Shown here in pieces: positions 41,078 to 64,000 of a stretch of DNA of 64,000 nucleotides. Every line of letters starts with the position of its first letter. The first letter of the stretch is position 1. The stretch lies in NCBI GenBank assembly GCA_963693365.1, contig CAVNZM010000007.1:7812001-7876000 (forward strand). Reading direction: 5' to 3'. This stretch comes from Amoebidium appalachense (Eukaryota; Ichthyosporea). The translations under genes and the position numbers were made by a program. The notes under the pieces are model-generated. The model did not search any database, was not told the origin of the DNA, and was given only the letters and a program-made list of their open reading frames with translations.

Positions 41078-41218
41078 GTTGAATAAGCGTCATAAAGTAC
41101 GAAGTACACAAGAATAAACGGATAACACGATGCAGAATGCAAGCCATACATAAAGAGTATGCATGATAAGCAGAGCCCAACCTTAGGGGGGGCCCACACC
41201 ATCCACAGTACCCGAGGG
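41078..41218 (-). mobile_element. 3' copy of the poly(C)-tailed repeat, intergenic
   Basis: The reverse complement contains GGGCTCTGCTTATCATGCAT, GCATTCTGCATCGTGTTATC and GTACTTCGTACTTTATGACG, then TTCAACCCC and a C run (G at 41052-41077). It lies downstream of the bZIP stop codon, on the same strand as that gene. Confidence 0.9.
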
Positions 41219-41476
41219 GAGGGGGGGGGGGGTAGACACCTGTGAACGACAAAGAGTACGGTAGAAAAACTTATTATTTCATTCATTCAACACGCAACAC
41301 AGTTGCGCTAAAAAAAGCAAGGCCCAGCCCTGCACTATATACAACAGTTGCGTATCACCGGCTGAGTGCCCATCTATGGTCAACACTCTTAAGCCATTCT
41401 AGAGTCTGTACAGCGGAGCACGTTCATGAATTTCATTACTTCGTTACATTTTCTCGCTAAACTTTTGAAGGAAACT

Positions 41477-42229
41477 TTAGTGGGACTCGACAGCAGCTTG
41501 CGTTGCTGGTGCAGGAGCCACCGGGCGTGGGCAAATAGGCGTGAAGCCATTGCTATCGCGGCGCGTAGGGGTAACTTGAGGGGGCTGAAAAGTGGACATG
41601 GCCTGGACCTGGGCCATTGCAGTCAGGGCAGCAACCAGAACGGACGGGTTGTTGAGTGCCTGCTGCTGAAGTGTAAGAGCGTTCTGGACCATAAACTGCT
41701 TGAGGTAGTGTGCCTCGGACTCGAGCGTGCGGATGCGGTTCTTAAGGGAGTCGCACTCCTCCGTCTTGCCAATGACAAAGCTGTCAAGGGCAGCGCGCTC
41801 AGCCTTTCTGCGCTCACGGGAGCGTGCCGAGTGCTCACGGCAGCGTGCCAGCTGGGCTGCGTCGCGCTTCTTTCTCTTGGCCTTGGTGAAGGAGCGTGCT
41901 TGCGTCGTACCGGCCTCCATGGGCGACGGCTGTGAATATGATAGCGTCTCAGTGCTGCTAAGTGCGGTCTCATCATCAAGCAAGTCGAAGTCGAAGCTGT
42001 CGTCTTCCGACTGCAACAACCCAAAGTCAAACCGCGCCATCTTGGGCGAAGGCGTGGCTGCAGCATCGTCGCATGTTGTGTGGCCGTCGGTTTCTGCACC
42101 GAAAAACCACTCGAGCTGTTCATAAGAGCGCTTATTATCGGGCGAATACATATCGGATGAGGGCACCATGTCCCAGGCGGCGTGTCCGCTGTCTACACTT
42201 GCGTCGAACATGTTCATTTCGAGCTCCAT
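41477..42229 (-). CDS. bZIP transcription factor, intronless, 250 residues
   Basis: Seen: ATG at 42229, TAA at 41477-41479. The N-terminal 125 residues are acidic and aromatic (LEWFFGAE, DDSFDFDLLDDE), like an activation domain. A basic region follows (KAKRKKRDAAQLARCREHSA then RSRERRK). The Arg of the last cluster is followed after exactly nine residues by a zipper Leu, then heptads Leu, Lys, Leu, Leu, Leu. The C-terminal part is Gln/Ala/Pro-rich. Known: bZIP proteins bind DNA as dimers with the pattern N-x7-R-x9-L. Odd: the near-invariant Asn is Cys (codon TGC), so the spacing is kept but the base-contacting Asn is not. The gene has a TATA box about 75 bp upstream of the ATG and CCAAT motifs. 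No introns, unlike its neighbours. It may be a stress- or developmentally induced factor; that is inference. Confidence 0.9.
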   Translation of the reverse strand: MELEMNMFDASVDSGHAAWDMVPSSDMYSPDNKRSYEQLEWFFGAETDGHTTCDDAAATPSPKMARFDFGLLQSEDDSFDFDLLDDETALSSTETLSYSQPSPMEAGTTQARSFTKAKRKKRDAAQLARCREHSARSRERRKAERAALDSFVIGKTEECDSLKNRIRTLESEAHYLKQFMVQNALTLQQQALNNPSVLVAALTAMAQVQAMSTFQPPQVTPTRRDSNGFTPICPRPVAPAPATQAAVESH

Positions 42230-42303
42230 TGTTCCTTTTTCACTCTAGATGTGGCTGGAAGGCGGTAGATGGGAAACTGGATGTGATCAGCTGAAGGCTC
42301 GCG

Positions 42304-42318
42304 TTTTATACCTATTGG
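42304..42318 (-). promoter_or_regulatory. TATA box and CCAAT motif of the bZIP gene
   Basis: On the minus strand CCAAT (42318-42314) is followed by TATAAAA (42310-42304), 75 bases before the ATG. Further CCAAT-type motifs lie upstream at 42358 and 42441 (reading AGCCAATC on the plus strand). Confidence 0.65.
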
Positions 42319-45300
42319 ACCTTGTGGGAAAGACAATCCGCTTTGGTGAGAAAAAGCCAATCCTCTTCGTAGAAAGGGGTAAAGAGTTTGATCACTCTGT
42401 GGCGCACGTTTTTTCCGGCTAACCGGCTTCTGTGCGTTAAGCCAATCAAACGTTTGGAAGGCTATCAGATGATGCTCAGTTGTAAAAGGGAGTGAGCTTG
42501 TTTTCGAGCTATTATGAGCAATAAAGTCTATAAATTTATTATTTATAACATAAATATATTATATAAAACCAAAATTATGTATTAAATAGATGCTTAGGTG
42601 TGTTATACATAAGTAATAAGCATAAACTGAAAAAGCCATTGTTTTTTTGTGAGCCACCTAATTCAAAATTGCGCAGCTTTTCTTACCCCAGCTCTCTGTG
42701 ATCCTTCGTATCCAACCGCAGCCCGTAAAAATAGCAACCGGAGAGCTATCCACGAATGAAAATCTTAGGAGCGATCATGGCAAAACGATCAAAACAGCTG
42801 GTTCCGTATTTGGAAGGAAGTTCGGTAGGCTTCTTCAAACGTAGATCCGCTATCCCGAATTGTGACCCTGCACCAATCGTATTTGGATAAAGAACAATGG
42901 CTATCTCTGCATTTCAGATCCATAATGTACATATCGTAAATTTCCAAACAAACTTGATGAAAGTCTGTTTTTTTGAAGTATATATAGGGTAAAAATGGTT
43001 AAGATTTAGGATGAGCATTGTAAAATAGGCATATATATTTCTGTTTTGCCATCAGCATTGGCCTAGAATGAGCCATTGTTTGAAAAGCCACCAATCGGAA
43101 TTGACCGGCTCAGAAGCATTTGTTTTTATTCAGAAAGTATCGAGGTTTTTATCTTCGCATTGTAAAGGCTACTGTTGTTGATTGGATACAAAAGAATCGT
43201 TTACAAGTATACACATATGATTGGCTCAAAGAAAATCGGATCGAGCCGGGTCCTAATTAGTGGTAAAAGTTTAATTAGCTTCCTGCATAATATGAAACAA
43301 AATTTTGTCCCACTCTAAAAGTCAGCGAGAAAAATTATTTGAACATGAGATTATTAATATAAAATATAAAGGAATGTCGACGTATAAGCCTAAAGAAAAT
43401 CGGTTATAGAGTCTCAAACATGCTGGGCCCTTCCGGCTCTTATCAGCGGGCAGTTCTTCGCCTGCCCCCCTCAAGTAAACGGAAGCAGTGGGACAACATT
43501 CCTGTGACACCTGTCTGACTTAAATGGTTGTGCCGAAGCGGCAACAAAAAATAGTCATGTGGCTGTATGCCATAGATTTTGTATTCAGTATAGTAATCAT
43601 TTTCATTTTGATAATTAATGGGAAATATATTTCTGATGGTTTCGAGTGATTTCTTCATTACCTTTCACGTTGATAGCCTCAAGAGTCCCATGAACCATGA
43701 GAAAATGTAGAAAGCCAATCAATACCGGCCTGTGGAGCATTCATACAATAAGCGTGATATATAGCGAACCAAAGACTGTATAAAATGTTGCAAGCGTTTT
43801 GATTAGAGGTGATCACTTTGTAAACCAACCAGCGCAGCCTCTTGCTCACTGAGCCAGGGAGACATGAGGGAGCCTGGCCCTTGTGCCTTCCATTATTTTT
43901 GCATACGCTTGTGTATAAAGAACAAAATTTTTATCAATCATGAATATATTAATTACTGGCCTTCTGTATGTTTTAATATTTAGTGATGCATTACACCGTA
44001 AATAATAGCCAAAACTCGCAAGCCAGTTATGCTATAAGTAGACTACAGGTGGCACCTGAGCATGATCATACAAGAATCGAAACTAGTAAAAAAGTATACA
44101 GCCAATAAAGACAATAGCATTTATAACCGCCAACCAACCCATCCTGTCCGTGATCGTTTTTTTTCGCCGCTAGCCCATAATGGTGTGCATATATAAGACC
44201 CACTCAGCCCACTCTCTGTGATCGATCACAAAAATGAAACCGAACTTCAAGTAGAAAGTAAACTGGTGATAAGGGGCAGACACTGACAGATATGTAAGGC
44301 ACGTTTTCTACTTGCCACTGAAACATGGGCAGGTAAAAGACACTTGCACACTTTTCCATGTAACTGAATCATTATCAGGAGAGGCCCATTATAACTGAAT
44401 TGAGTGCTGCATCGAGCAAAAACACTGCTACCTTCAAGGTAGCTCTTATTTTTCAAGGCGGACAAAACTTTCCTTCCGAAGCGACTGATCACGCGCCAAC
44501 TCATACCCTTGAAAAATAGAGATATTGTAGTTTATCATACGGCGGCTGAGGCCACAGTCGCACGTGGCAGGCAAAAACAGCACATATACAGGACAGGTGC
44601 ACGCACAATTGCAATATTAGGCAACTACATAAAGACTATTTTCCCGTGCCAACGACCGTTGTTGCAGCAAGCTCATGATCAGGCCTTTATAATTATACTC
44701 AATAAAGCATACAAAAAACGGCAAGTTGGTTCTATCTCTCCCTTGGGCCCTTGGCTTGTTTGTGATAAGCGTGAGCTGTATGTGTAGCGGGCCATTCCTT
44801 TTTGCAATTGCCTGGCACTACTTGCAGTGCGTCAGCACAAGCATATCATTGGAGCTTTCTCTTGTTCTGTCAAGGGGAGGATGCCTGTGCTTCACGTTTG
44901 TTTGTCTTGGTCAACTTGTAGGTGAGTGGGTGTTACGACTACCCAAGGGCTCATAATAGCTGTTTAAAGTGCCTTAATTTGCTCTCGAGGAATGCACCTG
45001 TATTTTGGGTAGTATACCTAAAAGCTTCAAGTGCAGAGCTATTTATTTAGCGAGCAGTATCGAATACTCCGTTTTCACACCGGAAAACCTGCCGATAAAA
45101 AACTCGTTTTGGCATCCATACACAGCTGTATGTGAAGGAGCTGCCACAAAATCCGTATGTGGTGTTTCTATTAAACCACATAGATGTAAACTCAGCGGCG
45201 ATAATGTTATCATAGTTAACGTTAGACTGTCGTACGTACGCGTCGCGTTCAACTTGCACTATAAAAGTGTAGGCGGAGTTGCAGCTTTTTTTTTTTTTTG

Positions 45301-45880
45301 GGTTTGTTTGTTTGTCTTTGTGTGTTTGTGTGTGTGTGCAAACCAATACGGCTGCCACACACACACACACACACACTATTTTACACACACCGTACATACA
45401 AACGACAATCAGCTTCCCGTTGCACATCCTGTGATCTGAAATAAGGGCAGCACCATGGTTTCTGAAATGGTGGCAGCACTATTTGTTTACTCGCTAAGAA
45501 ACTTTAGAAGTTTCTGCTTTGAGTCTGCCCCTTGTGTCCTCCCTGCATGGTTCTACAAGTAATATAAGGTCGAGTGCTCTGGTGTTTAAGCCACCAGTTT
45601 GCAATCACCTTGTGCCAACCGGTGCTCGGTAAAAGCTGTGCATGCGCATGCTCTTGCACTGAGCTTTTCGTTCCGGGTAGGTTCCCAAAAAAAAAAAATT
45701 GCTGATTGAGCTTTCCTGCCCTCCCCTCCCGTTCACATACACACAACACACACAGCATCAAAGATCACTCCAAAGCGCTGCATCACCGTCTTGATAGTAG
45801 GGAAGACCCCCGGGCTGTGCATCTCCCCCTAGGCCTCCCCCGCCCCCCCCCCCCCCCCCCCCCACCCCCTCCCCCCGCGG
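42319..45880. other. 3.5 kb AT-rich intergenic region
   Basis: No exon is supported. The region has almost no homopolymers or microsatellites until a T run at 45286-45299 and a short (CA)n at 45357-45376. It carries many CCAAT/ATTGG motifs (43091, 43180, 43219, 43716, 44100). An ORF at 45005-45439 (144 codons) runs into these repeats and has no recognisable domain. Confidence 0.5.
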
Positions 45881-45990
45881 GGGAGGATGGGCTCTGCTTA
45901 TGATACATACTGTTCATATGTGCTCTGCAATCTGCATCCTGCCGTTTGATCTTCATTGTGTAACTCGTTCTCTGTGACTCGTTCTAACTC
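45880..45990 (+). mobile_element. 3' copy of the poly(C)-tailed repeat upstream of DENND11
   Basis: GAGGATGGGCTCTGCTTATG, CAATCTGCATCCTGCC and TAACTCGTTCT are followed by long C runs (45994-46023 and beyond). The 3' end is diverged. Confidence 0.7.
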
Positions 45991-45991
45991 C

Positions 45992-46023
<32 letters not shown>

Positions 46024-46029
46024 AGGCCC

Positions 46030-46078
<49 letters not shown>

Positions 46079-46550
46079 CTCCCCCCCCCCCCTCCCCCCC
46101 TCCCCTACTCCCGGGCCCTGGGCCCATCCCCTCCGCCCAAAACTCCTCTCTGGGGCTCCCCAAAGCATTGAACACACTAGTGGCTCAGCGTCTGTTCGCT
46201 CTACTGAGCTGACTGGAACCCACGGTGACTCCCTTCACCCCGCCGCGCGTATCGTTTTGTCAGTTGTTTCATGCCCAGCTGAGCCGTTGCCCGCCTACTA
46301 CAAGGCCTTTATTGTAAGATCGTGTGATCGCGGTCAATATCGACGAAACCGGTAAATCATGCATGATCGATTAGAGGAGATTGGGTCAATTGCGATTGAA
46401 ATTACGTAATCAGAAACGACTACGCGCGTGTTCCTCAGCTGTGTTCCTCTTGTAGATCGATCTGGTGATGTACACTGCATGATGCATGAGCAATTTGTAA
46501 ATGTTTGTGGTGTTGTTCGCTATTTCATTACTTCCTAGGTCAATGTCGCC

Positions 46551-59323
<12,773 letters not shown>

Positions 59324-59345
59324 AACCTACATTGAAATCCCTCCC

Positions 59346-59384
<39 letters not shown>

Positions 59385-59478
59385 CCCCCTCTTTTCTCTC
59401 TCTCTCTCTGCCCCCCCCCTCCTCCCCCCCTCTCTTTCTCCCCCCTCCCCCCCGTTCGCCGCCCGGGTTGTCTCGAAA

Positions 59479-59570
<92 letters not shown>

Positions 59571-61646
59571 CATGAAAAGATAAAGGCATAAACATGAAAA
59601 GATAAAGGCAGGCACACACCCACCGCCACAAGCAACATGATGATCATTCATACTGTACGCAAAAAACATATATCAACACGGCCACTGCATATGCTTTATT
59701 GCCATCTGTTTCCTTTTACTCTTTGGTGGGTTAAGTGGGTGGGTCACACACTTCAAATTATAAGAATGCTTTAGCAGCCAAGGAAGAGACAGCAACTGTA
59801 AACGAAGCATGCACATTCCGTCAACTGTGTTAGTGTGAAAAAGATTTGGATATGTAGGCACGAATGCACTCTTGTTAACCTTTTTAAAGCATAACCTCTT
59901 TATGACGACCCATTGACCCGGAGCCAAAATTATGGTTTGTCGACGTCATATATCTGTTGTTAAAATATCCCGAATGTTAAGCTCATTAGTTATATCTTGT
60001 GAGCTTAATTAATGATGTCGTGTGTCAGCTGGCTGGCAGCTAAGAACAAGAATACATGGTAAGAGAGCCGCGGTACTCTATCAAAGTACTCTAAGCCTTG
60101 ACCGTGTTCGTTTCATCATTGTGCTCCACACGTCCATTCTGCTGATTCCGACACACGCGAGTAAAAAGCGCCTTGGGAAAAAGGTTTAACAATGCTTTGT
60201 AGAAAAACAACAACAATACATCAGAGTACTGTTTCCATGTCCGACAAAATAAGAAAGATGCCAGTTCGAAGTATGAAAAGTCAGGACCTGGTGAGCCTAG
60301 AATCTAGCCCCAGCTGTTTGTGCGTGGCAGCATTGTGTGTGCAATGTGCGTGGGTGTGCATCTAAACCTATCAGTGTGTGTGCGCGTGACGTGTGAGCTG
60401 TGCCCATGTACGTGCGTGTTTGCCACTGACGTGCGTGCTTTTAAGTGCTTGCATGCATATGCATGGAATGGGAAGTGTGTGTATGTATACACGTACATCC
60501 CTTGTGTCTGTGTACGTGTGTGCGTATGTGCGTGCGTGCGTGCGTGTGTGTGTGTGTGTAGTGCATGCATGTGTAATACGTGCGCGTGTGTGCGCACGTG
60601 AATCTGTGTGGCTGTGTGCATGTGTGTGCCTACAATAGGTGCGCAAGTGTGCGCGGGGGCGTACGTCAGTGGATCATCGGGGGTCTGGGGGGTGGGGGGG
60701 TGGGGGTGGGCCTGGGGGTATGGTGGTAATACATTGTGAAGGTGGTGGTGGTGGTCGGTGGTGTGATGGTGGTGCCATGGGGTGCCACCGGGTAGCGTGG
60801 GGTGGGGTGGGTCACCCGGGGGGTGGGACTGGGCTGGGAAGGAGGGAGGAGGGGGGGGAGAGAGAGATCTGAGAGAGAAAGAGAGAGAGAGAGAAGGAAG
60901 GCTGTACATGTATGTGGTTGGCTGGGTGTACACGTGCACAGTGCACTTGAACGCATGTGTGTGGACCCGTGTGTTACACTCCGAGCAAAGTCAGTCAGTC
61001 GGTGCAGCTGTGTGGCATGTCGACGTTTTGTCACCGTCACCGTGCACATGTACATGGCCCACAGCAAGTGTTGGACAACGGTAGCCTCCCCCAAAACCAT
61101 TGCAAATCTTTGTGATAAAGCAAAAAATAATTTACATACATAACACGAGAATATGACACAGATTGAAGTTCGAATATCATATTTGTTAATTGTACACATG
61201 TATCGGATACCACAGGTTTAACATATTGTTCTAGATTTTCCTCGTATTTATTTTCTTGAGCACTTTTGTCCTGAAAAAACCTGATGGCAGATTCTCAGAA
61301 TACCTACGCGGAGGGGGAAAAAAAAATAATAAAAAAATTCAAATGTAAAAATTTGGCAACGTAGATTTAGAGTCTCGGGGACCTTTTGGAATGTTTATAT
61401 TTTGAGTTTTGATTGGACTCCTCAATAACTTTATTGTGATTGGCTAAAACTAATGCGATGGTATGCCTTGAGCATTCCTGTGTCCTTTTTGTTTACATTT
61501 GAGTGTGACTGTGGGGCAGTCGGAGTCCACTCCCGTTGCTCCGTTCGAGTGGAGCCAGGACTTTTGGAAAGCGAAAAACTCAGGCGCATTGCGCAGTTGT
61601 CAATTTCTACGGAGAAAGAGTTTACCTAACGAGATCGTAGGACTAA
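59324..61646. other. DENND11 3' flank and spacer, no gene seen
   Basis: Poly(C) (59349-59380) and (CA)n (59483-59565) follow the stop codon. From 59640 to 60300 the DNA is AT-rich and unique. 60320-60900 is GT-rich with a GGTGGGG stretch and a short (GA)n. 61200-61640 is AT-rich with two GATTGG motifs near 61412 and 61438. No exon with usable splice signals was found. Confidence 0.5.
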
Positions 61647-61653
61647 TATAAAA
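61647..61653 (+). promoter_or_regulatory. TATA box of the secreted-protein gene
   Basis: TATAAAA at 61647-61653, followed directly by GACGTC, lies 97 bases before the ATG at 61744. Confidence 0.65.
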
Positions 61654-61743
61654 GACGTCGTGCAGAGCAGTTGAAACCAGCATTTTGTTCAAAACCCACA
61701 CACCTCCCCTCAAAACATTTGTTTTCCAGCGAGGCGGTGCACC

Positions 61744-61894
61744 ATGCAGACAATGAATCGGTGCCTGCTGGCTGCGCTTTGTGCGCTGTCAAGTCTTGCC
61801 CATGCCCTGCCTACAGAGAACGAGCAGGTAAGCTATTACGGGCGCATGGTCTGTCTGTTTTACTTTTCCTGTTTTCATCCGTCCTCTTAGGTGC

Positions 61895-61932
<38 letters not shown>

Positions 61933-63167
61933 AGGAAAGGAAAGGAAAGAAATGTTCGTGGGTAGGAGCAAAAGGGGAACGTGACATTTTTCTTCCTGGA
62001 TTCCCTCTGATAAACGGAAAACTCATCCGTCTGTGTAATGTCTGCCTTTTTTCTTTACAGGAGGTCTGAGTGATACACCTTTAGAGCACACCCTTCATAT
62101 GGTTGCGGCTGTGTGAGAAACCACGTACTCGGAAGCTCGATGTTTAAATATGCCATATGCTAAAGGCATTCACACAATCCACGTTCTTCCCCGTAGTTTA
62201 ACATGTTCTTTTCATTGTGCTTAGTATAGAAAATTGTATACATTCTAACCTACGTAGACTGCACATGTCGCAAAACAACTACGCCTGCTTGCGGCGATAG
62301 TGTGAACTTTCTGCCTGCTAATGTGCATAAACTGTGACACGCTGCTTTGAGATATGAGATTGCCCTGTTGTGTTCCTGCACCTGACTGCTGTGCATGATT
62401 CTATCCGATAGAAGTGATAATTCATGATGCCTATTATATGTATTAGAGTTCTTCTTTCCCCCCTTTGCCATTGTTTGTAGGCGAACAACGGCATGGCAAG
62501 GGGAGGAGAAAGGGAAGATTTCAAAAAGTCAGCCTCTGACCTGCAATCCCAAAGCACGACCATAACCCCATGCTGCCTGTTGTGATGTTTGCCACATTTG
62601 ATGCCATTATGACCGATTTATACCCCATATATCCACTTATACAACATCCATTTCAGGTGATGGTGGTGTCTGTGCGTGCACGCAGACAGACCGATGTGTC
62701 CTATGAAGCCAACTTCGATACAGTAGTGAGCAACTCCGGCTCCCCCTCATCATACGACCCGTCCCCCGTGACCAACTATCCTGCTGGTGGTGGTGACCCA
62801 TCAGGGTCCTCCTACTCATCTTCGTCACCGGGCAGCCCTGGCTCAGGAAGTCCCTTTGTCGATCCGTATGGTGGCAGCGGGAATCCCAGCCCTGTATCGG
62901 ATCCATCTGCATCCTCCCCACGTGGGAATAGTGAAACTAGCCCATATGCATCAAACTCAAACTATGATTCTAGTCCAGTTCGTGCTTCCAGTGTGGGTGG
63001 GCCTTCTTCTGGCGGCGCGGGGGCAGGGGGTAAACCCCGGATTGTGACGGCGGCCAAAAGGCCCGGTGTAGTCAGTGCTGAAGTGGCATTCAAGAAAGCC
63101 GCCGAGGCTGCTACGGCCAAGCGTGGACCCATGGGAAGGACTATGGGTGCTGATGCAAATTCGGCAG
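61744..63167 (+). CDS. Secreted Ser/Pro/Gly-rich protein, 5' part (2 exons, incomplete)
   Basis: Function not recognised. Seen: exon 1, 61744-61827, encodes MQTMNRCLLAALCALSSLAH then ALPTENEQ, a clear signal peptide with likely cleavage after the AHA. Its donor GCAG/GTAAGC is strong. Exon 2, 62657-63167, starts after TTTCAG in the same phase, 170 codons: VRARRQTD, then a long Ser/Pro/Gly/Tyr-rich segment (repeated SPG, YDP, DPSG, SYSSSSPGSPGSG), and a final charged part AEVAFKKAAEAATAKRGPMG. Exon 2 ends in phase 1 at a (GT)n donor, so at least one more exon must lie at or beyond the window edge. The composition suggests a cell-wall, matrix or adhesion protein with a disordered linker; this is inference. 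The skipped ORF at 62481-62578 does not keep phase. A TATA box supports the start. Confidence 0.6.
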
Positions 63168-63248
63168 GTGTGTGTGTGTGTGTGTGTGTTGTGTTGGGAT
63201 TCGTGGTGTGTGTGTGTGTGTGTGTGTGTGTGTTGTGTTAGGATTCGT

Positions 63249-63286
<38 letters not shown>

Positions 63287-64000
63287 GTGTTGTGTTGGGA
63301 TTTGTGGTGTGTGTGTGTGCGCGCGCGGGGTGGGTGTGTGTGTGGGGGGGGGGGGAGGGGAGGGGGGAGTGATGGGGGGTGTGGGGCGGGGGGAGGAATT
63401 TACCAAAATTGTTGGCTGCAACTAATTTCCATCGATGAGCACACTTTCGGCCCCATACATACTACACGTGTACACCTGCATCTAAGTCAGCACACTTACT
63501 GCGTGATTCATTGAATAATGCACGCATGTGCACTTCGATTATATCCAACGCCACAACCCATACACACGCAGGACCACATTCCCTCCCAGGCATTTAACCC
63601 CAGCCGCTCACAACCACCAGATTGATTCACAATTCTATAAATACCCAGCCGATTTACCACCGCAGAACTTTAGTAAAACCATCACCCCACCGGAAAGCAC
63701 ACCCAATCACCATTCCGTGCCTATTCATGCACTAGCATGTAGCTACCCATATCTCTAACTGTTCATCAACCTACCGTTGCCATCATCTATTCACAAACGG
63801 GAAAGATATGCTCAAATGACAATGGCCATTATAATATTCACAGAGCTATTTATTTAGGCCATAAGCTGGTGTGATAAAATCACGGATCTTCCACAAACAT
63901 CCAGCTACCATCATGCCCGTATGACGATCTGCACATTGCAAAGATTTCTAAAGATATCTTGGTTTTGTCATGATTATCCACGTATGAACTATCCCCACAC
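63168..64000. other. Start of intron 2 of the secreted-protein gene, then unassigned
   Basis: (GT)n tracts at 63168-63190, 63207-63232, 63249-63286 and 63307-63344 are separated by near-identical spacers (TTGTGTTGGGATTCGTGG), a short tandem pattern. G runs follow to 63395. From 63400 to the edge the sequence is unique and AT-rich, with no exon I can support. Confidence 0.5.

Noticed and set aside
45005-45439. 144-codon ORF upstream of DENND11
   Set aside because: Ends inside T and GT repeats, no recognisable domain; kept as a remark in the intergenic entry.
62481-62578. Extra exon of the secreted-protein gene after TTTGTAG
   Set aside because: The only nearby donors give the wrong phase for the next exon; direct joining of 61827 to 62657 keeps phase 0.

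Overview
This is a nuclear genome window from a unicellular or early-branching eukaryote. The genes are split by canonical GT-AG introns, coding exons are GC-rich, and the code is standard. A unicellular holozoan, possibly an ichthyosporean-like protist with long introns, fits the gene set (SYS1, an ATXN7L3/Sgf11-type SAGA subunit, an annexin, a DENND11/LCHN-type DENN protein, a divergent bZIP). That taxonomic placement is inference. Most long open frames in the window are translations of microsatellites and G/C homopolymers and are not genes.

Layout. 0.5-4.6 kb: SYS1 on the minus strand (3 exons). 6.8-18.0 kb: ATXN7L3/Sgf11 homologue on the plus strand (12 exons reconstructed in phase, 401 codons), with a tRNA-Gln(CTG) gene nested in intron 9. 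18.6-19.8 kb: two or three coding-looking exons of an unidentified plus-strand gene. 21.2-21.4 kb: small single-pass membrane protein (minus). 21.4-26.5 kb: AT-rich intergenic DNA. 26.5-29.4 kb: annexin (plus, 3 exons, 366 codons). 31.2-32.5 kb: an intronless 377-codon ORF of possible transposon origin, with an opposing ORF over its 3' end. 33.5-35.0 kb: 5'-truncated LINE (minus) ending in poly(A). 35-41 kb: repeat-rich DNA with no gene I can support. 41.5-42.2 kb: intronless bZIP factor (minus) with a TATA box. 46.6-59.3 kb: DENND11 homologue (plus, 12 exons, 448 codons), whose intron 4 carries a decayed Penelope-like reverse transcriptase and a full-length copy of an interspersed repeat. 61.7 kb to the edge: 5' part of a secreted Ser/Pro/Gly-rich protein with a TATA box.

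The most striking non-genic signal is an interspersed repeat of about 880 bp. Two near-identical full copies (1636-2514 minus, 51538-52405 plus) and more than ten 5'-truncated copies share one 3' end, which runs directly into a poly(C) tract. Every clear copy inside a defined gene lies in the sense orientation of that gene. Introns are packed with (GT)n, (CA)n, poly(G) and poly(C), sometimes reaching exactly to the splice site. Most intergenic stretches instead lack these tracts, are AT-rich and carry many AGCCAATC/GATTGGCT motifs. No single multi-gene system (operon-like cluster, defence island) is visible; the genes are unrelated housekeeping and regulatory loci.
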